DNA of 32,490 bases from an uncultured Schlesneria sp. (GTDB lineage: Bacteria; Planctomycetota; Planctomycetia; Planctomycetales; Planctomycetaceae): contig CAIULL010000054.1 of the NCBI GenBank assembly GCA_903899985.1, forward strand, positions 1 to 32,490, in the 5' to 3' direction. Positions 1-8,109 of the stretch are shown one piece after another. Numbering within the stretch: position 1 is the first letter of the stretch; each line of letters begins with the position of its first letter. The notes beneath the pieces were generated by a model. The model did not search any database and was not told the origin of the DNA. It saw only the letters and a program-made list of their open reading frames with translations. A program made the translations under genes and the position numbers.

Positions 1-479
1 AGCGTCAAATTACAGTGAATCCCTTCACGTTCAAGCACCTCCGCCGCTTTAATTCCTTCCCATGTCGATGCGATCTTAATCAGAACCCGATCGCGTGCGA
101 TCCCATTTTTTTCGTAAAGTCCGATCAACTGTCGGGCTTTCGCCAGTGTCCCAGCCGTATCAAACGAAAGTCGTGCGTCAGTCTCTGTTGAAACGCGGCC
201 TGGGACAATTTTCAAGATCTCCATCCCGAAATTCACCAGAACGTGGTCGATGATGTCGTCGACCTGTTTGGCACCGGTCAGCCCCGAGGATTTCCTGTCA
301 GCGACGGCCTTATCCACAAGATACGCGTACTCAGGCTTGGAGGCCGCAGCGAGAATCAGCGACGGATTGGTTGTCGCATCCCGCGGCTGATATTGCTTCA
401 TCGACTCGAAGTCACCGGTATCCGCGACAACGACTGTGACTTTCTTAAGCTGTTCGAGTTGTGACGCTGATTCTGACAT
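1..479 (-). CDS. tal: Transaldolase, 3' part missing at the left edge
   Basis: This is the N-terminal 159 residues of a class I transaldolase of the TalA/TalB type, the cytoplasmic pentose-phosphate enzyme that moves a dihydroxyacetone unit between sugar phosphates through a Schiff base on lysine. The translation shows VVADTGDF near the N-terminus, then [25 protein letters not shown] and [13 protein letters not shown]; the lysine in LIKIAST is the expected Schiff-base residue. The similarity to E. coli TalB as I remember it is close and colinear. The start is the ATG at 479, preceded by an AGGAG ribosome site about 7 bases upstream. The gene runs off the left edge, so about half of the usual ~315 residues is not visible. 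It lies 157 bases downstream of the Rieske gene on the same strand. Identification is firm. Confidence 0.95.
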   Translation of the reverse strand, partial: MSESASQLEQLKKVTVVVADTGDFESMKQYQPRDATTNPSLILAAASKPEYAYLVDKAVADRKSSGLTGAKQVDDIIDHVLVNFGMEILKIVPGRVSTETDARLSFDTAGTLAKARQLIGLYEKNGIARDRVLIKIASTWEGIKAAEVLEREGIHCNLT

Positions 480-636
480 GGGAAGGCTCCTGAGAGGTCC
501 GATCAAGGATCTAAACAATTCGCTGCCAGTTTTACTCGCTGCGGTCCACAGAATCCATCACCAGAAATAGACGAAAACACTTCTCTGAAAATGTCAATTC
601 GCACTTCCGAACAGGAGCACGACTTTTTTGGCGTTT

Positions 637-948
637 TCATCCCGTCGGTAATTCAATCCAAAGCGAATCGTCTTCAACCGTTACGGGAAAACAGGGCTGC
701 TTCAATTGCGCATTCAAACAATGATGTCCTGAAGCGACGTCGAATTGCCATCCGTGCCACGGACACGTCACAACCTGGCCGTGAAGAGCCCCTTTAGCGA
801 TCGGACCGCCTGCATGGGGGCAGATTCCATCCAACGCGTGGAAAGCTCCATCCACATTGAAAACTGCCACGATCTTACCGCCAGCGACGAATTCACGCCC
901 CGCACCCGGCGGGATGTCAGAAACCGCAGCAATTCGATGTCGACTCAA
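637..948 (-). CDS. Rieske [2Fe-2S] ferredoxin-like protein (TTG start)
   Basis: A 103-residue stand-alone Rieske domain, the size of NirD-like or dioxygenase-ferredoxin electron carriers. Both cluster-binding boxes are present: CPHAG at residues 43-47 and CPWHG at 62-66, giving the two Cys and two His ligands. No signal peptide or membrane segment is seen, so it is probably cytoplasmic. The start is a TTG at 948, chosen because an AGGAGGTGA Shine-Dalgarno sits six bases upstream and the frame has no earlier start. It lies 80 bases downstream of the exported sugar isomerase and upstream of transaldolase, all on the minus strand. No oxygenase or nitrite reductase partner is in the window, so the redox partner is unknown. 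The family call is firm; the specific role is not. Confidence 0.9.
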   Translation of the reverse strand: MSRHRIAAVSDIPPGAGREFVAGGKIVAVFNVDGAFHALDGICPHAGGPIAKGALHGQVVTCPWHGWQFDVASGHHCLNAQLKQPCFPVTVEDDSLWIELPTG

Positions 949-963
949 AAGTCACCTCCTGAA

Positions 964-1012
964 CTCATCAGTTTCATCAGTCCTACAGTTCCATAAATCC
1001 CATAGGTCTCAT
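964..1012 (-). repeat. Degenerate 9-bp tandem repeat between two genes
   Basis: Read on the minus strand, this stretch breaks into about five and a half units resembling ATGRRACYT: ATGAGACCT, ATGGGATTT, ATGGAACTG, an 8-base TAGGACTG, ATGAAACTG and ATGAG. It fills most of the 80-base gap between the isomerase stop and the Rieske ribosome binding site. The period is visible directly; any function is unknown. Confidence 0.6.
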
Positions 1013-1028
1013 TTATCCCTGAAAAATT

Positions 1029-1991
1029 TCATGCAAACGCTTTATCGAGTGCCGCTTTCGTCTTTTCAAAACCGGTCTTCGCAACTTCGAAGGCGTCCTG
1101 CTTCCAGTAGTCGCGGTTGAACAGTTCCAGTGAGACGACACCTCGATAGCCGTTGTCTCGCAGCGTCCTGAAAATCTTGTCCAGTGGCGCAATTCCGTCG
1201 CCTGGGTAAACCCGGTGAGAATCATTGATCGTTTCACGAGGTGGATCCGCCGGGTAGTCATTCACATGAAAGTTGTGCATCCGCGACCCGGCAAACATCG
1301 CCAGGCCTTCGAAATCAGATCCCCCTTTGAAAATGTGATAAACGTCGAGCAGAAAGCAGGCTGCCGGGTGAGCCGCTTCAATGCCGACGAACGCAACTTC
1401 ACCCATCCGGCACAACGTTTTCGCGAACCCCCACAGCTCCAATTGCGGCAGAACCCCTTCTTTTTGCCCCAGTTCGCACAAGGCCCGGTATCTGTCAGCC
1501 AGTTTCAGCGGATCAAGCCCTGTTTTGTCAGTCACGCCAACGGGAGGTGCCGCAATTCGAGTCCCTCCGATTTCTCGCACAAGCCCCATACATCGCCTGG
1601 CTTCTTCCAGTCCTTTTTTTCGCTCTTGTTCGTCTTCGGCAAGGAACGCGGCAAAGCCAATCGCGCTTTCGACGGTCAGACCGGCGTCGGCAATTCGCTT
1701 ACGCAAATCAGGCAGCGTTCCGCCTCCTTTGGTGTAGGCATCGATTTCTCCGATCCACGGCTCAATCCCGGAATAGCCTGCCTTCGATGCCACCTCGACA
1801 GCACCGCGAATATCGATCTTATTTCCCTTGTACTGGCATTCACGAACCGTGCTTGTGTTCAAGCAGAGCCGAAATGGAGTCGCAGAACCCGCGGCCGCTT
1901 CGCTTCGCTCTGGTGCAGCCAGTGACGTCGCTGCAGCGGCGGCAGCCGCCGAGGTCGCAAAAAAATTTCGGCGGGAAAGAGACATCGACAT
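1029..1991 (-). CDS. Tat-exported sugar-phosphate isomerase/epimerase-like TIM-barrel protein
   Basis: A 320-residue protein of the xylose isomerase-like TIM-barrel superfamily (AP endonuclease 2 fold). The N-terminus carries a twin-arginine motif, SRRNFFATS at residues 6-14, followed by an Ala-rich hydrophobic stretch, so export by Tat is expected. Likely metal-binding residues of this fold are E185 in QLELWG, D216 in FLLDVYH, H242 in HNFHVND and E289 in VSLEL. I chose the ATG at 1991 because it places the Tat signal at the N-terminus; an ATG six bases downstream is an alternative, and a longer reading frame upstream adds an implausible Phe/Arg-rich leader. The substrate cannot be told; such proteins are abundant in planctomycetes and are presumed to act on sugars. 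A second one lies at 31122-32150. Confidence 0.88.
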   Translation of the reverse strand: MSMSLSRRNFFATSAAAAAAATSLAAPERSEAAAGSATPFRLCLNTSTVRECQYKGNKIDIRGAVEVASKAGYSGIEPWIGEIDAYTKGGGTLPDLRKRIADAGLTVESAIGFAAFLAEDEQERKKGLEEARRCMGLVREIGGTRIAAPPVGVTDKTGLDPLKLADRYRALCELGQKEGVLPQLELWGFAKTLCRMGEVAFVGIEAAHPAACFLLDVYHIFKGGSDFEGLAMFAGSRMHNFHVNDYPADPPRETINDSHRVYPGDGIAPLDKIFRTLRDNGYRGVVSLELFNRDYWKQDAFEVAKTGFEKTKAALDKAFA

Positions 1992-2227
1992 GTCAATCAC
2001 TTTCGTTAGAAATCGAATGGGCTGAGAAAATATTGGACAGCGAAAAAGAAAAACAATTCGCCGGACTTCCCACGTTCGGACGAAAAAACTCGTTCGCACA
2101 GTTTACTTCGTATGATCATCAGTGGAAACTGCCGTGACAACGACAAGTTCAGCCACTGAACTGAACTTTAACGAATGTGGACTCGCACGTCCGCGCTACG
2201 AACGATCCTTGCCGCGATAAATCTTCA

Positions 2228-2821
2228 ATGCTGTTCATTCTCGATAACTACGATTCGTTTACTTACAACCTCGTTCAACGGTTTGGCGAAATCGATGCGC
2301 GACTGGACGTCAAAATCGCCCGCAACGATCAAGTCACAATTACCGAAATCGAAGCCATGCAGCCGAAGGGAATCGTGGTCTCGCCAGGTCCGTGTACTCC
2401 TCACGAGGCGGGAATCTCGATGGAGTTAATTCGGCAGCTCGGCCCGAAGATTCCGATTCTTGGAGTTTGCCTCGGCCATCAGTCGATGGCGGAAGTCTTT
2501 CAGTCGCCAGTTGTCCGTGCCGAGCGCTTGATGCATGGTAAAGTTTCGGCAATTCATCATACCGGAAAGGGGGTCTTCTCCGGCCTGCCAAACCCATTCA
2601 CCGCAACGCGATATCACAGCCTGTGCGTCCCGGAAGCAACGCTCAGCCCGGAACTGGAAGTCACCGCGTGGGCAGAATTTCCAGGGCACGCACGCGAGAT
2701 CATGGGCCTGCAACATCGCAAATATCCGATTCACGGAGTTCAATTCCACCCGGAAAGCTTTTTGACCGAATCGGGGATCGAACTCTTAAAGAACTTTTTG
2801 AAAATCGCTGGTGAGATCTGA
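2228..2821 (+). CDS. trpG: Glutamine amidotransferase of anthranilate / aminodeoxychorismate synthase (TrpG/PabA)
   Basis: A 197-residue class I glutamine amidotransferase, full length for the TrpG/PabA family. It starts with LFILDNYDSFTYNLVQ, the family hallmark, has the oxyanion segment SPGPCTPHEAG at 52-62, the nucleophile C81 in GVCLGHQ, and the other triad members H174 and E176 in QFHPES. It supplies ammonia from glutamine to a chorismate-using partner for tryptophan or folate synthesis. The TrpE or PabB partner is not nearby, so the two roles cannot be separated, and in many bacteria one protein serves both. The ATG at 2228 puts the family hallmark at the N-terminus; there is no clear Shine-Dalgarno. 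The next gene, a hydrolase, follows after a 153-base hairpin-rich spacer. Confidence 0.93.
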   Translation: MLFILDNYDSFTYNLVQRFGEIDARLDVKIARNDQVTITEIEAMQPKGIVVSPGPCTPHEAGISMELIRQLGPKIPILGVCLGHQSMAEVFQSPVVRAERLMHGKVSAIHHTGKGVFSGLPNPFTATRYHSLCVPEATLSPELEVTAWAEFPGHAREIMGLQHRKYPIHGVQFHPESFLTESGIELLKNFLKIAGEI

Positions 2822-2844
2822 AAACGTTGACATTTTGAGAATAG

Positions 2845-2937
2845 GTGCCACTGTTTGACCGTCTTCGGTCAAGCAGTGCTCTTTGACGTTCATACGGAGA
2901 AGACACTGCTTCTCCGAAGACTCCGAAGCAGCGGCAC
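2845..2937 (+). repeat. Multi-hairpin palindromic element with CACTG/CAGTG half-sites
   Basis: The spacer after the amidotransferase gene is almost entirely inverted repeats. A 13-bp stem, CACTGTTTGACCG at 2849-2861 pairing (one G-U) with CGGTCAAGCAGTG at 2866-2878, closes a TCTT loop. A second stem, GGAGAAG at 2896-2902 with CTTCTCC at 2909-2915, follows, and CTGCTTC/GAAGCAG forms an alternative. The outer arms GTGCCACTG at 2845-2853 and CAGCGGCAC at 2929-2937 pair with one mismatch, so the whole may fold as a multibranch structure. There is no T-run, so it is not a standard intrinsic terminator. It resembles a REP-like element. Confidence 0.7.
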
Positions 2938-2974
2938 AAAATCCGCTCTCAGATGTTTAACGAAGCAATCGCCC

Positions 2975-4063
2975 ATGTCGGAAATACCACCAAAATCGCT
3001 CGCCGCGACGACTCGTCATCTCATCCAGTTGGCATTGAGAGTCTATCTGCTCTGCCTCGCACCGATCACGTACTTTCAACGGTCACTGATTTACCACCCA
3101 AATCGATGCGAACGTTTATTGGGGGATAAAGCCGATATCACCGTCCGCTCGCACGACGGACTGGAACTGCATGGCTGGCTGAGCCTCGCTGGAACACCTC
3201 GCGGTACCGATTCCGCTGATATCAAGCAGGTTTTAGCAGCCGGACAGCCGGTCGTATTATTTTTTCCTGGTAACGCTGGCAATCGCTCGGATCGAGACAT
3301 CCAATTCCGGGTACTCGGATCGCTGAACGCACATGTTCTGCTCGTCGATTATCGGGGCTACGCCGACAACCCAGGCAAACCGTCCGAAGCGAACTTCGCC
3401 AAAGACGCCAGGTCGGTCTGGAACAAGCTCACTCAGGATTTAGATGTCCCACCGCAACGAATTGTCATCTATGGCGAGTCCTTAGGTGGCGGGGTCGCCA
3501 CTCGATTAGCGAGCGAGTTGTGCCAGGAAGGAATCGAGCCGGGTGGACTGATTATTCAGTCAACCTTTAGTTCGCTCGTCGCCGTCGCTCAGGCCCATTT
3601 TCCTGTCGCCCCGGTGTCATTGCTGCTGGTCGACCGTTATCCGTCAGACCAGCGGATTAAAGAGGTGACCTGCCCGATTCTGCAAATTCATGGACAGCAG
3701 GACACGATCGTTTCGTTCTCGATCGGCCAGAAGCTGTTCGACGCCGCACCAGAGACTTCCTCTCAAGGGATCGGGAAACAGCAAATCGTCATGCCGCACA
3801 CCGATCACAACGACGTCTATTCCGAGTTAAGCGACCACGACAAACTGATCGATGGCCTGAAAGGGTTTCTTGATGAAGTTGATCACCGATCGAAAACAGG
3901 CGTCAATCGAGAAACCAGGACAACTGGACGATCTATCAATCCGCTAAAAGACGAATCCCGATTCATCAACATCGACTGGACGATTGTTGTACCAGTACTA
4001 CTGGTCGCACTTGTTGTTGCGTCATGGTGGTATTTCCGACCACCACAGATCAAGCCGCAATAG
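2975..4063 (+). CDS. Membrane-anchored alpha/beta hydrolase (BEM46/ABHD13-like)
   Basis: A 362-residue serine hydrolase of the alpha/beta fold. The nucleophile elbow is YGESLGGG with S169; the acid is likely D243 in HGQQDTIV and the histidine H278 in HTDHNDVY, in the usual order. The oxyanion region FFPGNAGNRSDR and the VLLVDYRGYADNPG strand-turn resemble BEM46/ABHD13-type hydrolases. A hydrophobic segment at about residues 13-34 looks like an N-terminal anchor, and a second at 335-354, WTIVVPVLLVAL, is followed by a short charged tail, so the catalytic domain sits between two membrane segments, which is less common. The ATG at 2975 was chosen over an upstream start at 2855 that would translate through the hairpin element. 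The substrate is unknown. Confidence 0.85.
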   Translation: MSEIPPKSLAATTRHLIQLALRVYLLCLAPITYFQRSLIYHPNRCERLLGDKADITVRSHDGLELHGWLSLAGTPRGTDSADIKQVLAAGQPVVLFFPGNAGNRSDRDIQFRVLGSLNAHVLLVDYRGYADNPGKPSEANFAKDARSVWNKLTQDLDVPPQRIVIYGESLGGGVATRLASELCQEGIEPGGLIIQSTFSSLVAVAQAHFPVAPVSLLLVDRYPSDQRIKEVTCPILQIHGQQDTIVSFSIGQKLFDAAPETSSQGIGKQQIVMPHTDHNDVYSELSDHDKLIDGLKGFLDEVDHRSKTGVNRETRTTGRSINPLKDESRFINIDWTIVVPVLLVALVVASWWYFRPPQIKPQ

Positions 4064-4308
4064 CGCAAGAGTTTTTTGTCACTTTTCGTTTAACCCGCAA
4101 ACAGCGGCGCAGGCTGATCGGCGTTCAGCCGATCGATTCTTACGTTGCTGAGACTCGTTGCAGATCTTCGAGCGACAACGAAAAACACAGCTTCAACTGC
4201 CAAACGAACAATGACACATCGGGTTTCTCAGTGACCCCGGCGGTCTCGCTTCCCTGCGAGGCGCGGTTAAGCGATGCGAACCGCCAATAAAGCCGTCGTT
4301 AATGACCT
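4064..4308. other. Spacer between convergent hydrolase and mutS genes with hairpins
   Basis: A 245-base non-coding gap between the ends of two convergent genes. It contains GATCGGC at 4116-4122 pairing with GCCGATC at 4128-4134 over a five-base loop, and a second potential stem where GGCGGT and ACCGCC flank an inner CTCGC/GCGAG hairpin near 4240-4287. Neither has a clear T-run. They could help termination on either strand, but I cannot confirm this. Confidence 0.4.
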
Positions 4309-6996
4309 TCACTTCAACCGTTCACGTAACCGATGCAACTCTTGTAATGCCGCCATGGGTGTCATCTCGTTGACATTGAGCTGACGAAGTTCGTCAATGA
4401 TCGGATGTTCTTCCTCTTCAAACAGTGCCAGTTGTTTTTCATTCTTTTTCTTCGTTCGCCGTGAGGGAATCTTTGTCCGACCTGATTCATCGACATGATC
4501 GTTTTCCAACGTCTTCAAAATGACCTTGGCGCGATCAAGCACGATTCGGGGAACGCCCGCTAGTTGTGCCACGTGGATTCCGTAACTCTTATCTGCCGAA
4601 CCGGGAATGATTTTGTGCAGGAAAATGACATCATCGGCGTCTTCACGAACCGCAACGTTCCAGTTGACGCACTCTTTCAACGATTCCGTCAATTGCGTCA
4701 ATTCGTGGTAATGCGTCGCAAACATTGTCCGGCAACCCGTCACGTCATGCAGGTACTCCGTAATCGCCCAGGCGAGCGAGATTCCGTCGTAGGTACTCGT
4801 TCCTCGACCGATTTCGTCAAGAATCACCAGACTTTGCTTTGTCGCCGCGTTCAGAATCCTTGCCGTTTCGGTCATCTCGACCATGAATGTGCTCTGGCCC
4901 TTGCCGAGCTCATCGCTCGCGCCGACGCGGGCAAACACTCGGTCAGCGATCCCGATCCAGGCTGCTTTTGCGGGGACAAACGACCCCATTTGAGCCATCA
5001 CCGTCAACAACGCCGCCTGCCGGATATAAGTGCTTTTCCCTGCCATGTTCGGCCCGGTGATCAATTGCATCATGCCGCCAGAACCATTCATCGTTTGCGA
5101 TTCTTCAGGTTCCGCTGATGCCTCTGGCACTACAGTCTTCGAGTTGACCGTACGGCCCTTCCCCATCCGCACATCATTCGGCACAAACTCACCACTCGGT
5201 TTCAGCCGGTCAAGAACTGGATGGCGTCCTTCACGAATATCGAGCACAGGCTCGGTTGTGATCTCAGGCCGACAGTAACCAGCACTGACCGCCAGCGTTG
5301 CGAGTCCTGCCAAGGTGTCGACTTCCGCCAGGACTTCGGCAATCTCACGAAGTCGAGCCGATTGCAGTGCGATCCGTTCACGAAGAGCGTTAAACAACTC
5401 TTGTTCAAGCTGGATCGCCTGCCCTTCCGCCCGCAAAACTTTCTCTTCGTACTCTTTCAATTGCGGAGTGATAAATCGTTCGTTGTTTTTCAACGTCTGT
5501 TTGCGAATGTAGTCAGCGGGAACTTTTTCCGCTTGGACTGCGGTGCATTCCAGGTAGTACCCGAACACACGATTGAAGCCCACTTTCAAGTTCGGAATGC
5601 CAGTCCGCTCGATTTCCTCGGCCTGATAACGCGCGATCCAGTCTTTGCCTCCTCGCGCCAGGTCTCGCCATTCGTCAAGCTGCGCGTGAAAACCTTCACG
5701 AATCATCCCACCATCGCTTGTCAGCATCGGCGGCTCGTCGACCAGAGACATTTCAATGTCGCTACGAATTTCAGGACACAAGTCCAGTCGTTCTTCCAGT
5801 TCGACCAGTCGCCTTGCTTTACGGCCCGACAGTTTTGCCTTCAACTTGGGAAGCAATGCGAGCGTCCGCGCCAGACATGACAGGTCTCGCGGCGAACATC
5901 GGCCCGTCGCCACCCGCGCCGTCAGTCGCTGTAAGTCGTATGCCTCTTGAAGTTGCTCGCGTAAATCACGACAGAACACCGCATCGGTCGTCAGTTCTTC
6001 GACCGCATCCAGTCGCAGATTAATCCGAACCGGATCAGTCAATGGGTTGGAAAGCCATTCACCCAGCAGCCGAGCACCCATGGGAGTCACCGTTTCATCG
6101 ATGACTGCAAGCAAACTTCCTTCCCGCTGCCCATCCCGCAGGGTTCGCGTCAATTCCAGGCTGCGACGCGTCGCTTCATCGATCAACAGGCTTGATCCTC
6201 GTCGATATGGCTCGAGCCGAGTGATATGTCCCAAGCCACTTTTTTGTGTTTCGCGGACATATTCCAGCAGCGCCCCCGCAGCAGTGACACCTGGTGTATC
6301 GTCGTCGATATCGAAACCGGACAGGGATCGGGTCTGGAAATGATCCAGTAGAGTTCGTTTGCATTGGTCAACGGCGAACGACCACGGAGGTCGATCGCTG
6401 ACCAGCATCCCTGTCATCTGCATCAGAATTTGAACCAGCGGAAGATCGTGTGAATTGTCAGGAACAAGACATTCCGCCGGTCGGATACGAGCAATTTCAT
6501 CGACGACATGATCGCTGGCCAGATCGGCCATCACGAAGCGTCCGGTCGACACTTCCAGCCACGCCAATCCACACACTTCCTTCGTCGGAAAGACGCACGC
6601 CAGAAAGTTACTTTCGCGAGGATCAAGCAGCGAATCTTCGGTCAATGTTCCGGGAGTGACCACGCGAGTCACGTCACGTTTAACCGGCCCCTTCGCCAGT
6701 TTCGGATCTTCCATCTGTTCGCAGATGGCCGCTCGATAGCCCGCTCGGACAAGCTTCTGCAGGTAACCATCCAACTGATGATAGGGAAACCCCGCCATGG
6801 GGATCGGGTTCGGCGACCCTTTGTCACGACTGGTCAGAGTCAGCCCAACCGCTTTCGAAGCAAGGACCGCGTCTTCATAGAAAAGTTCATAAAAATCCCC
6901 CATCCGGAATAAAAGAATGGCCTGAGGATGCTGGGCCTTCACTTCCAGATACCGCTGCATTGCGGGGGTGGGAGCACGTTCGGGCGTCGTCGTCAT
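4309..6996 (-). CDS. mutS: DNA mismatch repair protein MutS
   Basis: A full-length 895-residue MutS, the cytoplasmic mismatch-recognition ATPase. Domain I carries the mismatch-reading Phe-X-Glu motif, F35-Y-E37 in GDFYELF. The connector, core and clamp domains follow, with the clamp/core segment around [10 protein letters not shown] at 474-483. The ATPase has Walker [11 protein letters not shown] at 647-656, Walker [13 protein letters not shown] at 723-734 and the conserved THYHEL at 761-766. QLALF at 855-859 fits the beta-clamp binding pentapeptide. Residues about 611-642, between FVPND and the Walker A strand, form a Ser/Glu-rich linker roughly 20 residues longer than I expect. The ATG at 6996 matches the usual N-terminus; no Shine-Dalgarno is apparent. 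It lies 223 bases downstream of the peroxiredoxin gene, which has its own terminator, so it probably has its own promoter. Confidence 0.98.
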   Translation of the reverse strand: MTTTPERAPTPAMQRYLEVKAQHPQAILLFRMGDFYELFYEDAVLASKAVGLTLTSRDKGSPNPIPMAGFPYHQLDGYLQKLVRAGYRAAICEQMEDPKLAKGPVKRDVTRVVTPGTLTEDSLLDPRESNFLACVFPTKEVCGLAWLEVSTGRFVMADLASDHVVDEIARIRPAECLVPDNSHDLPLVQILMQMTGMLVSDRPPWSFAVDQCKRTLLDHFQTRSLSGFDIDDDTPGVTAAGALLEYVRETQKSGLGHITRLEPYRRGSSLLIDEATRRSLELTRTLRDGQREGSLLAVIDETVTPMGARLLGEWLSNPLTDPVRINLRLDAVEELTTDAVFCRDLREQLQEAYDLQRLTARVATGRCSPRDLSCLARTLALLPKLKAKLSGRKARRLVELEERLDLCPEIRSDIEMSLVDEPPMLTSDGGMIREGFHAQLDEWRDLARGGKDWIARYQAEEIERTGIPNLKVGFNRVFGYYLECTAVQAEKVPADYIRKQTLKNNERFITPQLKEYEEKVLRAEGQAIQLEQELFNALRERIALQSARLREIAEVLAEVDTLAGLATLAVSAGYCRPEITTEPVLDIREGRHPVLDRLKPSGEFVPNDVRMGKGRTVNSKTVVPEASAEPEESQTMNGSGGMMQLITGPNMAGKSTYIRQAALLTVMAQMGSFVPAKAAWIGIADRVFARVGASDELGKGQSTFMVEMTETARILNAATKQSLVILDEIGRGTSTYDGISLAWAITEYLHDVTGCRTMFATHYHELTQLTESLKECVNWNVAVREDADDVIFLHKIIPGSADKSYGIHVAQLAGVPRIVLDRAKVILKTLENDHVDESGRTKIPSRRTKKKNEKQLALFEEEEHPIIDELRQLNVNEMTPMAALQELHRLRERLK

Positions 6997-7119
6997 GGAT
7001 AAGCAAATCAAGTCGGTAAGTAAGGGAAGCCAGTAGACCCCCAGCACTCTAACGACCAGCAAGGAACTCGCCCACCATGCCGCAGTTCAGTTCTTATTCT
7101 CAACCTCGAGTTTGAAAAT

Positions 7120-7170
7120 GAGAAATAAGCAACAAAGCCCCGAGCCACGCGCATTGTGAGTGACCCGGGG
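7120..7170 (-). terminator. Intrinsic terminator after the peroxiredoxin gene
   Basis: On the minus strand, CCCCGGGTCAC (7170-7160) pairs with GTGGCTCGGGG (7148-7138) across an 11-base loop, with two G-U pairs in an 11-bp stem, followed by the T-rich CTTTGTTGCTTATTT. It lies about 50 bases after the peroxiredoxin stop codon and in the right orientation to terminate it and insulate mutS. Confidence 0.65.
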
Positions 7171-7219
7171 ACCATGCGGTCTTGACGTTCTGAGCTCGAA
7201 TGGATTGCCTCATTCAGAT

Positions 7220-7762
7220 TCAGTTCAGAGTTTTGTCCCCTGGCTTCCAGTTACAAGGAACGAGTCGATCCGTCTGCAGGGCGTCAAGCACTCGCAGGAC
7301 TTCCGTGACGTTGCGACCGACACTGAGATCATGAATCGCCAACCAACGGACGATTCCCTTTGGATCGATCAGGAAAATGCCTCGGTTCGCCAGACCCTTC
7401 TCCTCGTCGTAGACGTCGTAGGCCGTTGCGAACTTGTGCGTCAGATCCGAGAGCATCAAGTATTTGAGCTTCTGAAGCTCTGGATGGCTGTCGCACCAGC
7501 CTTTGTGCGAATACACGCTGTCTGTGCTGGCGGTCAGAAGCACGCAATTGCGTTCTGCGAATGCTGCCACGCTGCCGTTAAATGCCGAGATTTCCGTCGG
7601 ACAGACGAAGGTGAAATCGAGCGGATAAAAGAAAAGGCAGACCCATTTGCCGCTGAAATCACTCAACTTTACGGTTGAAAACTGTTGTTCTGTATCGTTT
7701 TTCGTTCGATCGTATGCCTCGACTTCAAAACTGGGGGCCGGTTGGCCAATTCGAACCGTCAT
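7220..7762 (-). CDS. Typical 2-Cys peroxiredoxin (AhpC/TSA family)
   Basis: A 180-residue thiol peroxidase that reduces hydrogen peroxide and organic hydroperoxides in the cytoplasm. The peroxidatic cysteine is C54 in DFTFVCPTE, and the resolving cysteine is C170 in LVPCNWKPGD near the C-terminus, the arrangement of AhpC/Prx1-type enzymes. An extra cysteine, C90, lies in KGWCDSHPE. The start at 7762 has a GAGGAG ribosome site five bases upstream. No dedicated AhpF or thioredoxin reductase is next to it, so the reductant is unknown. Its upstream region carries a perfect 18-bp tandem duplication containing ATAATTAT palindromes, a plausible site for a Fur/PerR-type regulator (inference). Identification is firm. 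Confidence 0.95.
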   Translation of the reverse strand: MTVRIGQPAPSFEVEAYDRTKNDTEQQFSTVKLSDFSGKWVCLFFYPLDFTFVCPTEISAFNGSVAAFAERNCVLLTASTDSVYSHKGWCDSHPELQKLKYLMLSDLTHKFATAYDVYDEEKGLANRGIFLIDPKGIVRWLAIHDLSVGRNVTEVLRVLDALQTDRLVPCNWKPGDKTLN

Positions 7763-8109
7763 GAAACTCCTCTTTCAAAAAATATCGTCACCAAAAGAAA
7801 CATCGTCGTGGCTCTGGAACATCACAAATGAGATCCCAGTCCGACCTGTTCGTCGTACTTCAAGATAATTATAGTCGTAAAGATAATTATAGTCGTATAG
7901 CAAACAACGAACCACGTTGGCTCGTTCCGATGTTCCTCGTTTACCCGCGAGAGCTTGGGAGCGACAAAATAATGCGGATACACACGAGCGACGATGAGCT
8001 TAAAAGAACGTCATCTGAAAAGTCGTGTTTGTTCTTTCGCGAACGGCAGGCTTACACTGCACTTCCCATCTCACGCTTTTTCTGGCACCCGTTTCAAAAG
8101 GAACACCCG
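7763..8109. other. Divergent intergenic region between peroxiredoxin and a secreted protein
   Basis: A 347-base region between two genes pointing away from each other, so it should hold both promoters. I see no convincing sigma-70 boxes. Its main structured content is the tandem 18-bp duplication at 7862-7897. The rightward gene has an AAAAGGAA ribosome site just before its ATG at 8110. Confidence 0.55.
7862..7897. promoter_or_regulatory. Perfect tandem 18-bp duplication with ATAATTAT palindromes
   Basis: AAGATAATTATAGTCGTA occurs at 7862-7879 and again, identical, at 7880-7897. Each copy holds the 8-bp palindrome ATAATTAT, so two identical palindromes sit 18 bases apart, near two helical turns. 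It lies about 100-135 bases upstream of the peroxiredoxin start. A/T-rich palindromes of this kind resemble Fur/PerR family boxes, but the match to a consensus is partial, so the regulator is inference. Confidence 0.55.

Noticed and set aside
1215-1925. Open frame of 236 codons on the plus strand opposite the first sugar isomerase
   Set aside because: It is antisense to a gene with a Tat signal and intact metal ligands; its translation shows no domain.
2099-2227. Longer start for the TrpG/PabA protein at 2177
   Set aside because: It would add 17 residues before the family's conserved N-terminal LFILDNYDSF with no ribosome site to support it.
5221-5880. Open frame of 219 codons opposite mutS
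   Set aside because: It is antisense to the MutS core and clamp region, with no recognisable motif.
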